A stretch of 6,854 bases of DNA. It comes from an uncultured Actinomycetes bacterium (GTDB lineage Bacteria > Actinomycetota > Actinomycetes > Nanopelagicales > Nanopelagicaceae). The number at the start of each line of letters is the position of its first letter. Position 1 is the stretch's first letter. The notes under the pieces were generated by a model. That model had not been told where the DNA came from and searched no databases. It saw only the letters and a list, made by a program, of their open reading frames with translations. The stretch covers positions 1 to 6,854 of the forward strand of contig CAIKID010000254.1 in NCBI GenBank assembly GCA_903827345.1, written 5' to 3'. The translations under genes and the position numbers were made by a program. Below, one piece after another: positions 1 to 5,303 of this stretch.

Positions 1-241
1 AATACTCGGTAAGCCAGCCGGCGAAGAATTCGGCGCGACTTTGGTGGGTGGACCAAACACCTAAATAGATGCCAAAGGCGATTGCGAGAGAAACATAGAA
101 AGCGGTCCAGAGGGCGACGCTGCGCAGCCCAGTGACGATATGGCGATTGCGATAAGCAAAGATAAAATCGAAGAGCAGAACTATTGCTAGGCCGCCCAGC
201 GTGACGCTCCACGCTAGGAAACTCGTATGGTTGCTGATCAC
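1..241 (-). CDS. TerC/Alx-family integral membrane protein, N-terminal part (partial)
   Basis: I translated the minus strand from a GTG at 241 (complement of 241-239). It gives 80 residues and stays open to the window edge, so the gene continues past base 1. Two hydrophobic segments are visible, about residues 8-29 (containing the LLFDFIF stretch, with an acidic residue inside the first helix) and 41-63. Between them is a basic loop (YRNRH), and the fragment ends in FFAGWLTEY. In the TerC/Alx family the first helix carries such an Asp, the second follows a W..wv..a.afg pattern, and the segment after it reads F..GYL.E.SLS.DN, so the match is good. Family members are inner-membrane proteins linked to tellurite resistance and manganese export; the substrate here is unknown. 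An in-frame TAG lies just upstream and no other plausible start is near, so GTG 241 is well supported. It diverges from the glycosylase gene across a 29-bp palindromic gap. Confidence 0.82.
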   Translation of the reverse strand, partial: MISNHTSFLAWSVTLGGLAIVLLFDFIFAYRNRHIVTGLRSVALWTAFYVSLAIAFGIYLGVWSTHQSRAEFFAGWLTEY

Positions 242-247
242 CTCGCT

Positions 248-253
248 AGCCTA
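248..253 (-). promoter_or_regulatory. Putative leaderless -10 element of the TerC-family gene
   Basis: On the minus strand this reads TAGGCT, the same hexamer as in front of the divergent gene. It falls at -12 to -7 relative to GTG 241. The other half of the palindrome supplies it. A weak GAGG just before the GTG is too close to act as a normal ribosome binding site. Confidence 0.45.
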
Positions 254-258
254 GTCGC

Positions 259-264
259 TAGGCT
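259..264 (+). promoter_or_regulatory. Putative leaderless -10 element of the glycosylase gene
   Basis: TAGGCT fits the TANNNT actinobacterial -10 consensus. It lies at -12 to -7 if transcription begins at the G of GTG 271. No Shine-Dalgarno sequence precedes that GTG, which agrees with a leaderless mRNA. I see no convincing -35 box. This is inference from position and consensus only. Confidence 0.45.
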
Positions 265-270
265 AGCTCT

Positions 271-909
271 GTGGCCCTTACTAGTGAAGATGAGATGAAG
301 AAGCATGTGCGCGCGATCGCACGCATAGACCCTGCCTTCGCTCCTATCATCAAAAGGAGTCCGCTCTGCACTATTAATCGCAAACGCCCGAGCCGCGGTC
401 ATTATGAAACTCTAGTCACCTCCATCATCTCGCAACAATTGGCCGTTAAAGCAGCTGACACAATCCGCGATCGAGTCCGGGTGGCGGCAGGCGGGTCGCT
501 CACCCCAGAGGCGCTCGTTGCTCTATCAGCAGCAGATTTACGTACCGTTGGAGTGAGCGGTGCCAAGGCCCGCGCCATCGATGAGTTGACCCAAGCAACT
601 CTGTCTGGCGCCATCGAATTTAAGAAATTTTCCAAACTGAGCAATGCAGAAATTTCAGAAGAGCTAACTGCGCTCTGGGGCATCGGACGTTGGACTGTCG
701 AAATGTTTTTAATGTTTCACTTGGGCCGTTTAGATTTGTGGCCCGTCGGTGATCTCGCAATGCGGCGTGGGTGGGAGCGAATTCATCACCTCAAAGAGGA
801 GATAGATCCAAGGAAGCTCGATCTTTTCAGCGATAAATTTGCAGGACGACAGAGCATCGTTGCCTGGTATTGCTGGCGTGCGACCGAAGGGGACTCCTCC
901 GATTGGTAA
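271..909 (+). CDS. AlkA-like DNA-3-methyladenine glycosylase (HhH-GPD family)
   Basis: A 212-residue base-excision-repair glycosylase, expected to remove alkylated purines such as 3-methyladenine from DNA. The HhH-GPD core is clear: SIISQQLA at 51-58 (the helix-entry motif of this superfamily), a helix-hairpin-helix with LWGIGRWTVEMF at 135-146, and the catalytic Asp at residue 161 in PVGD. Hydrophobic and aromatic residues follow (AWYCWRA, 198-204), as in bacterial AlkA and yeast Mag1. It lacks the extra N-terminal domain of E. coli AlkA and so resembles the short single-domain type common in actinobacteria. The GTG at 271 has no Shine-Dalgarno but sits correctly behind a TAGGCT box; an ATG at 295 is the alternative start. 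The gene ends 22 bp from the convergent msrA stop. No Fe-S cysteine cluster is present, which argues against a Nth/MutY assignment. Confidence 0.88.
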   Translation: MALTSEDEMKKHVRAIARIDPAFAPIIKRSPLCTINRKRPSRGHYETLVTSIISQQLAVKAADTIRDRVRVAAGGSLTPEALVALSAADLRTVGVSGAKARAIDELTQATLSGAIEFKKFSKLSNAEISEELTALWGIGRWTVEMFLMFHLGRLDLWPVGDLAMRRGWERIHHLKEEIDPRKLDLFSDKFAGRQSIVAWYCWRATEGDSSDW

Positions 910-931
910 ATGATTAGTTGATAAGAATCAC

Positions 932-1468
932 TTAACCGATAAAGATTTGATCAGGGTAAGCAATTCCCGTTGATGAATGGCAGTCGTAACCCTTGGGATT
1001 CTTCTCGAGATACCGTTGGTGATATTCCTCCGCTGGCCAGTACTCCCAACCATCTGCAGGTTTTATCTCAGTGCAAATATCATCGAACCCGCTGGCTTTG
1101 AGCAGATCGTTATAAATTTCTCGAGTAGCGAGCGCCGTACGAAGTTGAGCTGGTGTCGTCGTATAAATGGCGCTGCGATATTGCGAACCAATATCTCCAC
1201 CTTGACGATTGAGGGTGGTTGGATCGTGCATCGTCCAGAATTCCTCTAGGAGGCGGTGATACGAGATAAGTCCAGGATTAAAATCGACCTCAACCATTTC
1301 GGCATGGCCGGTCTCTCCAGTGCAGACCGCTTTATAGGTTGGACCAGATGTTTGGCCACCCATGTAGCCCACTGAGGTACTAACCACTCCTGGTAAATTC
1401 CAGAAACGGCGTTCGGCGCCCCAGAAACAACCGGTAGCGAAGTAGGCCTTCTCAACATGCTCAGTCAT
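932..1468 (-). CDS. msrA: Peptide methionine sulfoxide reductase MsrA
   Basis: A 178-residue cytosolic enzyme that reduces the S epimer of methionine sulfoxide in oxidised proteins, using thioredoxin as electron donor. The family signature GCFWG is at 13-17, with catalytic Cys14. Other conserved blocks are VGYMGG (33-38), TGHAE (53-57), the substrate-pocket stretch QYRSAIY (96-102) and a C-terminal Cys163 in YDCHSSTG, the probable resolving cysteine. No MsrB domain is fused. The start is ATG 1468, with GGGGA at 1480-1476 seven bases upstream. The reading frame stays open further upstream to 1636, but that part is antisense to a tRNA and encodes nothing MsrA-like, so I exclude it. The gene converges on the glycosylase gene and diverges from tRNA-Arg with 71 bp between. 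Confidence 0.95.
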   Translation of the reverse strand: MTEHVEKAYFATGCFWGAERRFWNLPGVVSTSVGYMGGQTSGPTYKAVCTGETGHAEMVEVDFNPGLISYHRLLEEFWTMHDPTTLNRQGGDIGSQYRSAIYTTTPAQLRTALATREIYNDLLKASGFDDICTEIKPADGWEYWPAEEYHQRYLEKNPKGYDCHSSTGIAYPDQIFIG

Positions 1469-1539
1469 AGACAAATCCCCGTTCCATCTCTCGAGGGGCC
1501 ATTCTTTCACTGATACTCTTAGCGGGCTTGCCGAATTAA

Positions 1540-1614
1540 GCCCTCGTAGCTCAGTGGATAGAGCACCGCCCTCCGAAGGCGGTTGCGCAGGTTCGACTCC
1601 CGTCGAGGGCACCA
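1540..1614 (+). tRNA. tRNA-Arg, anticodon CCG
   Basis: A full cloverleaf can be drawn. Acceptor arm 1540-1546 pairs perfectly with 1604-1610; D stem GCTC 1549-1552 pairs with GAGC 1561-1564; anticodon stem 1566-1570 pairs with 1578-1582. The anticodon loop is 1571-1577 with CCG at 1573-1575, which reads CGG (Arg). The variable region is four bases, the T stem is 1587-1591/1599-1603 and the T loop is TTCGACT 1592-1598. The discriminator A1611 is followed by an encoded CCA (1612-1614). The T stem has a G-U pair and an A1589/C1601 mismatch. A -10-like GATACT lies at 1512-1517, about 22 bases upstream of the mature 5' end, but no good -35 box accompanies it. Confidence 0.95.
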
Positions 1615-1682
1615 GACTAAAATTGGGGGTTCGCACCTCTCTAGACCCTTTAAAGATGCAGTGTGAGGAATCTTTTATAGAA

Positions 1683-1722
1683 TGTCCTTGTTATCTCGTG
1701 AGTCCTACGAGAGAATAGGACA
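1683..1722 (+). promoter_or_regulatory. Long imperfect hairpin upstream of whiB1
   Basis: Outer stem TGTCCT 1683-1688 pairs with AGGACA 1717-1722. T1689 is bulged, then G1690-U1716 and two A-U pairs follow. After an A1693/G1713 mismatch comes an inner stem, TCTCGT 1694-1699 with ACGAGA 1707-1712, closing a 7-base loop. This makes 15 pairs in 40 bases. The loop contains a second GTCCT (1702-1706) that could pair instead with AGGAC 1717-1721, so two mutually exclusive folds exist. No U-run follows, so a simple intrinsic terminator is unlikely. The function and the transcribed strand are unknown. Confidence 0.4.
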
Positions 1723-1746
1723 GTATTCACCGCTACAGCAGCTCGC

Positions 1747-1765
1747 CTTCGTCACTTTTGCGAAG
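1747..1765 (+). repeat. Short inverted repeat in whiB1 upstream region
   Basis: CTTCG (1747-1751) pairs with CGAAG (1761-1765) around a 9-base loop. GCTC (1741-1744) and GAGC (1769-1772) could extend it across an internal loop. It may be part of the whiB1 leader or chance; five contiguous pairs alone are weak evidence. Confidence 0.25.
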
Positions 1766-1845
1766 TTTGAGCGGATTTAGTCTGAATTATGTAACTCTAA
1801 TGAGCCAGATTCGTATTGGCACTTGGAGGGGTTCTTCCCTAGGTT

Positions 1846-1852
1846 GAAGGAG
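1846..1852 (+). promoter_or_regulatory. Ribosome binding site of whiB1
   Basis: GAAGGAG is the clearest Shine-Dalgarno in the window. Two adjacent ATG codons follow, at 1856 and 1859. The 6-base gap from the GGAG to the second one favours ATG 1859, which also gives the MDWRH start typical of WhiB1. The 3-base gap to ATG 1856 is too short. Confidence 0.75.
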
Positions 1853-1858
1853 TTTATG

Positions 1859-2128
1859 ATGGATTGGCGACACGAGGCGGCCTGCCGCGATGAAGATCCA
1901 GAACTCTTCTTCCCTATCGGAAATACCGGACCAGCCCTGGCTCAAATTGAAGAGGCTAAAAAGGTTTGCGTGCGTTGCCCTGTTAAAGAGGCTTGCCTCG
2001 CTTGGGCGCTAGAAAGCGGTCAAGATGCTGGAGTCTGGGGCGGTCTATCAGAAGATGAGCGCCGCGCCCTTAAGCGCCGCGCCGCTCGTAATCGCGCTCG
2101 CATGATGGAGAGCCAGAACCAGTTCTAA
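1859..2128 (+). CDS. whiB1: WhiB1-type iron-sulfur transcriptional regulator
   Basis: An 89-residue Wbl-family protein. It is a cytosolic regulator that holds a [4Fe-4S] cluster and, in M. tuberculosis, binds the primary sigma factor and reacts with nitric oxide. The four cluster ligands are Cys9, Cys37, Cys40 and Cys46 (C-X27-C-X2-C-X5-C), the same positions I recall for mycobacterial WhiB1. The turn motif GVWGG is at 58-62, followed by the basic DNA-binding tail (RRALKRRAARNRARM). The N-terminal half through FFPIGNTGPALAQI is almost the WhiB1 sequence, so it is WhiB1 rather than WhiB2, 3 or 7. An upstream TTG at 1823 in the same frame would add 12 residues, but the strong ribosome binding site and homology reject it. 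The stop overlaps the convergent kinase gene by 4 bp. Confidence 0.95.
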   Translation: MDWRHEAACRDEDPELFFPIGNTGPALAQIEEAKKVCVRCPVKEACLAWALESGQDAGVWGGLSEDERRALKRRAARNRARMMESQNQF

Positions 2129-3603
2129 ACCTTAAAGACAATCATTGCAACAGTTTCGTCGTTGACGCGATTGAGCGAGATGCTGCCCTTCAACTCATTC
2201 TCAGTCAGCGTCCGCACGATCTGCAATCCCAGATTCGATGACTTCTCCCAATCAAAGCCGGTTGGTAGTCCCACGCCATTGTCGATGACCTTGATCGTAT
2301 ACGTCGACTCCGTGCGAGTTACTTCAACGCGAACCACATCACCACTTTCAGCGAGGCCATGTTCAAGAGCGTTGTGAATCAACTCCGTAACAACCAGCGC
2401 CAGCGGGGTTGCAACTTGCGAATCCAATATTCCGAATTCACCAATTTTTGCGGGAGTGATTGGCCGTGGACTTAACTCGATGGCGTTGTGAACGATGCGA
2501 TCATAAACTTCATCGAAGAGAACGGATTCGGCAGAACTTGTCGATAAAGTTTCGTGCACAATCGCGATCGATGCAACGCGCCTGACCGCTTCAGCCAGAG
2601 CCGCACTTGCAATGGGATCTTCGACCCGACGAGACTGTAGACGAAGCAGAGCCGACACTGTCTGCAAATTATTCTTCACGCGGTGGTGAATTTCGCGAAT
2701 CGTCGCATCCTTCGAAACGAGCGCACGATCCCGACGACGCAGCTCGGTTACATCGTGTACTAGAACAATCGAACCGATGCGATCTCCCGCTTCGATAAGA
2801 GGAATAACCAGAAGGTCTGCAATTCCATTGCCATTATCAAAATCGGCACGGCGCAGCGTCTTTCCGCTCAGCACCGATGCCCAACTCTCATCACTTGCCG
2901 TCGATTGATTGCGTTGCAGCGAATCAAAAATTGCCCCGAGTTGTCCGCCTTCGAGTTCATTATCCCATCCCAAGCGACTGATCGCAGAACGCGCATTGGG
3001 ACTGGCATAGGTGACCGAGCCGACTAAATCTAAGCGGACCAGTCCATCTCCTACGCGAGGAGCAAACTCGGCCTGATAAATACTGTCTTGAATCGGAAAT
3101 GTCCCTTCTGCGATCATGCGATAAACCTTGTGTGCAATCTCGCGATAATTAATTTCCAGTGGGGAACCCGAACGCATTGCCACCGCGTTGCGATGGCGTG
3201 AGATAACGGCAATGGTCTGTCCCTCAAAGTGCACCGGGACGGTCTCCTCTTTAATCAAGGTATCGCCGACCATCTCTGGTTCAGAATCGCGGATGATTGA
3301 TCCGGTAGAGAGCGATTGGTCGATCCGCGCATTCTTGCCCCAGGTCAGCTCTTGGCCAATAACATCTTGCGCGAAGACAGTTGGCGCAGTCGTTGGGCGA
3401 ATATGCGCAATAGCAATATGACCTTCGGGCCAACTCTGGTAATCCTTACGCTTTGGTACCCAAAGAATCAGATCGGAGAAGGAGAGGTCGGCGAGCAACT
3501 GCCACTCGGAAACAAGTTCAGAGAGGCGTTCGCGATCTTTGACGGTGAGCGCGGTGTGCGAATAAACCAGATCACTGCGCGAACTAATCACCAATGTTCG
3601 CAC
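2125..3603 (-). CDS. pdtaS: PdtaS-like cytosolic sensor histidine kinase (HisKA_2 family)
   Basis: A 492-residue two-component kinase without membrane segments or signal peptide. Order of parts: an N-terminal GAF-like sensor domain (about 25-170, opening with SEWQLLADLSFSDLILWV), a PAS domain (about 185-290), then the linker RRDRALVSKDATIREIHHRVKNN carrying the HisKA_2 phosphoacceptor, probably His307. The HATPase domain follows, with N box TELIHNALEHG (Asn411), DNGVGLP (441-447) and SNLGLQIVRTL. This closely follows M. tuberculosis PdtaS, which phosphorylates the ANTAR-domain RNA-binding regulator PdtaR; no PdtaR gene lies in this window. The start is uncertain: GTG 3603 gives the longest form, while GTG 3591 (or TTG 3594) would match the N-terminus I remember for mycobacterial PdtaS better. 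It lies 20 bp after the CpaE-like gene and is probably co-transcribed with it. Its 3' end overlaps whiB1. Confidence 0.93.
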   Translation of the reverse strand: MRTLVISSRSDLVYSHTALTVKDRERLSELVSEWQLLADLSFSDLILWVPKRKDYQSWPEGHIAIAHIRPTTAPTVFAQDVIGQELTWGKNARIDQSLSTGSIIRDSEPEMVGDTLIKEETVPVHFEGQTIAVISRHRNAVAMRSGSPLEINYREIAHKVYRMIAEGTFPIQDSIYQAEFAPRVGDGLVRLDLVGSVTYASPNARSAISRLGWDNELEGGQLGAIFDSLQRNQSTASDESWASVLSGKTLRRADFDNGNGIADLLVIPLIEAGDRIGSIVLVHDVTELRRRDRALVSKDATIREIHHRVKNNLQTVSALLRLQSRRVEDPIASAALAEAVRRVASIAIVHETLSTSSAESVLFDEVYDRIVHNAIELSPRPITPAKIGEFGILDSQVATPLALVVTELIHNALEHGLAESGDVVRVEVTRTESTYTIKVIDNGVGLPTGFDWEKSSNLGLQIVRTLTENELKGSISLNRVNDETVAMIVFKV

Positions 3604-3623
3604 CTATCTACTCGTGAAATCCG

Positions 3624-4667
3624 CTAACCCAGCGCGGTCGCAATCTTAGCAATCTCCCTCCGCTTTGGATTTCCCAGGCGGAGTACACCCAGAAACCCAC
3701 TCGCAGGCGACGGCTCTAACTGACCTTCGCGCATGATGTAGCGATTTTCCCCCAAGGTGAGCGTCAGGAACTTGCTCTCCCATTCGCGCAACTCGCGTGA
3801 ATGGCCTGTCAGAACACAGATGTAGGAAACCGGCAGGCGCTTTACCAACAAGGGATATTCGCGAAGAAATTGCGTCAGCTCTGCCATGCTCGCTGGAGTT
3901 GATTTACAGAGATAGATCAAATGAGTGGCCTTATCGAGAATGTTGTTTACCAATGATCCATGCCACCGGCGATCGGTAACCGCTTCGGCCAACCCGGGGA
4001 GGGTTCCGAGATCGACGACCATCGTCTCATCACCATCTGGAATCTGCGTCGGTCGCTTCTCGCGGTCCAGAGGCAAAATTTCAACCTGATTCTTCTCTAC
4101 AAAAGTGCGCTCTCCTACTAACCCGTGCGAACGGATGTCTGCGTCGATAAAGAGAACTGGTCTCTGCTGCGACAACTCTTGCGCCAATACCGTTGCGAAC
4201 CGGGTGCGCCCCGGCGCGCCAGAGCTGCCGGTAATTGCAATAACCTTCCGAGCCCTGGTGCTGCTCAACGTGTCGCGATTGATCCTTTTAATCGTCGATA
4301 GAGGTGGACTCGTCTCTATCTGATTCGCATCCGAGTGCAACATCGGTGCGCGTAGCTTGCCGCGGATTGCCGTCATGATTTCGTGTGAAGTAAATGGAAT
4401 GGCGTCGAGCCCGATAAAGGTGATGGTTGGTGAAGCAAACTCTTCCAGGAATTCTGCGCCAAAACCGGAAAAGGCCCCTTGATAAACAACCACAGTGCGC
4501 AGTTCCGAGCCGCGCTGGCGCATGAACTCAGAGAGTGATTGCGCATCAAAGGCACGATAGATAATGCTCCAACCCTGCGAGAAGAGAAGTTGCGCTACAA
4601 AATCTTCACTCTCGGCATCTGGAATAGCAGTCACGACCTCAAGTTGTGGAATCTCAGATCGGGTCAC
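3624..4667 (-). CDS. CpaE/TadZ-like ATPase (MinD/ParA superfamily) with variant P-loop
   Basis: A 347-residue protein with a MinD/ParA-type nucleotide-binding domain in its second half. Residues 1-110 form an alternating alpha/beta region (VVTAIPDAES, TVVVYQGAF, TITFIGLDAIPF) that looks like the atypical receiver-like domain of CpaE/TadZ. The P-loop is GSSGAPGRT (147-155): Ser149 replaces the signature Lys of KGGxGKT, and Arg154 replaces the P-loop Lys. Further on are the DAD motif (175-177) and the Walker B strand MVVDLG (216-221). CpaE/TadZ proteins position Tad/Flp pilus machinery; no other pilus gene is visible, so its role here is open. I chose GTG 4667, which overlaps the SAF gene's TGA by 14 bp. 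The longer frame to 4739 lies inside the SAF gene and adds no recognisable sequence. GGAAGG lies 13 bases before the GTG. Confidence 0.78.
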   Translation of the reverse strand: MTRSEIPQLEVVTAIPDAESEDFVAQLLFSQGWSIIYRAFDAQSLSEFMRQRGSELRTVVVYQGAFSGFGAEFLEEFASPTITFIGLDAIPFTSHEIMTAIRGKLRAPMLHSDANQIETSPPLSTIKRINRDTLSSTRARKVIAITGSSGAPGRTRFATVLAQELSQQRPVLFIDADIRSHGLVGERTFVEKNQVEILPLDREKRPTQIPDGDETMVVDLGTLPGLAEAVTDRRWHGSLVNNILDKATHLIYLCKSTPASMAELTQFLREYPLLVKRLPVSYICVLTGHSRELREWESKFLTLTLGENRYIMREGQLEPSPASGFLGVLRLGNPKRREIAKIATALG

Positions 4668-5244
4668 GAGCGAGCACCAACCTTCCTTGAGACTCTGCCG
4701 TAACAATGATTGCCGCCACAGTGTTGCTCGCTGCGACACTTACTGCCACGCTGCCGCCCAGGGCACGCGACTTCTGGTCAATATTTTGGATTGCCACCCT
4801 ATGCGCAACCACGGCCGGTAGCACCGCTTGCTCCTTGGGAATCACATAAATATCGACGAGATCCCCCACCGCTAGATCCGCTGGCAAGTCAACAATCGAT
4901 ACCCCGATAGGCAAATAAGTAGCAGTGGGGTTTGTCATACCGTGGTTGATATCGATAACAGCTATCAAATCCCCTGGGTGCAAAAGTCGCGTCGCATACT
5001 GCCCAATTACGGTTTCAGAGCCACCGAGATAGTGTCCCGAATCCAAAGTGAGATTAGCCTTCACCAATTGGACTTCACGCGCCGTAATCTTGGAACCGCT
5101 CGGGATAGTTGCGGTCGCCATCCAAAGCGAGGTAGTGGGGCTGCTATTGAGCAAAATAGAGAGCGCTAGTAGCGAGAGAATCAGGCCCCCTACTGCCAGA
5201 ATTCGGCGAAGATTGCGCTGCATAAATTTCTGTAAATCGTCCAT
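4654..5244 (-). CDS. SAF-domain (CpaB/RcpC/FlgA-like) membrane-anchored protein
   Basis: A 196-residue protein with a basic N-terminus (RNLRR), one membrane helix at about 14-33, and an extracytoplasmic SAF domain. The SAF part begins MATATIPSGSKITAREVQLVKANL (42-65) and includes a conserved HPGDLI (89-94). VGDLVDIYVIP (127-137) is the strand typically found in CpaB/RcpC proteins after the SAF fold. CpaB/RcpC is an envelope component of Tad pilus systems, and SAF folds also occur in flagellar P-ring chaperones and antifreeze-like proteins. This version is shorter than most CpaB proteins. The start is ATG 5244; ATG 5223 is possible. Neither has a clear Shine-Dalgarno, and a TATTCAT stretch just upstream of ATG 5244 could be a -10 element for a leaderless or short-leader mRNA. 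It overlaps the downstream CpaE-like gene by 14 bp, which suggests translational coupling. Confidence 0.78.
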   Translation of the reverse strand: MDDLQKFMQRNLRRILAVGGLILSLLALSILLNSSPTTSLWMATATIPSGSKITAREVQLVKANLTLDSGHYLGGSETVIGQYATRLLHPGDLIAVIDINHGMTNPTATYLPIGVSIVDLPADLAVGDLVDIYVIPKEQAVLPAVVAHRVAIQNIDQKSRALGGSVAVSVAASNTVAAIIVTAESQGRLVLARDPI

Positions 5245-5303
5245 GGGAGATGAATACTCAATCCCAGCGCCTCGTGCATTTCACTATCCACAGGCCAAAG
5301 CTA

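Larger units (their letters stand above)
245..267. promoter_or_regulatory. Perfect 10-bp inverted repeat with 3-nt centre between divergent starts
   Basis: Bases 245-254 (gctagcctag) are the exact reverse complement of 258-267 (ctaggctagc), separated by tcg. The dyad centre is base 256. The GTG starts of the two divergent genes, at 241 (minus) and 271 (plus), are each 15 bases from that centre. The repeat could be an operator for a dimeric regulator. It also places one -10-like hexamer in front of each gene. No terminator role is likely, because it lies between two gene starts. Confidence 0.7.
1615..1858. other. Non-coding stretch between tRNA-Arg and whiB1 (probable whiB1 leader/promoter region)
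   Basis: I find no convincing gene in these 244 bases. They must hold the tRNA 3' end-processing region and the whiB1 promoter and leader. Two fold-back structures are visible, a long imperfect hairpin at 1683-1722 and a short one at 1747-1765. -10-like sequences are TAGTCT (1778-1783) and TCTAAT (1796-1801), neither with a strong -35 box. I looked for a TGTGA-N6-TCACA CRP-type site, because mycobacterial whiB1 is CRP-controlled, and found only an unpaired TGTGA near 1661. No U-tract terminator follows the tRNA. Confidence 0.5.

Noticed and set aside
1469..1636. Upstream extension of the msrA reading frame by 56 codons
   Set aside because: It is antisense to tRNA-Arg, has no MsrA-like sequence, and ATG 1468 has a usable GGGGA upstream.
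1694..1712. Intrinsic terminator of tRNA-Arg
   Set aside because: The hairpin is about 70 bases past the tRNA and has no U-tract after it.
1823..1858. Earlier TTG start for whiB1
   Set aside because: It would include the strong GAAGGAG ribosome binding site inside the coding region; WhiB1 proteins begin MDWRH.
4668..4739. Longer start for the CpaE-like gene at 4739
   Set aside because: It would overlap the SAF gene by more than 80 bp and add basic residues with no family similarity; GTG 4667 gives a usual short overlap.
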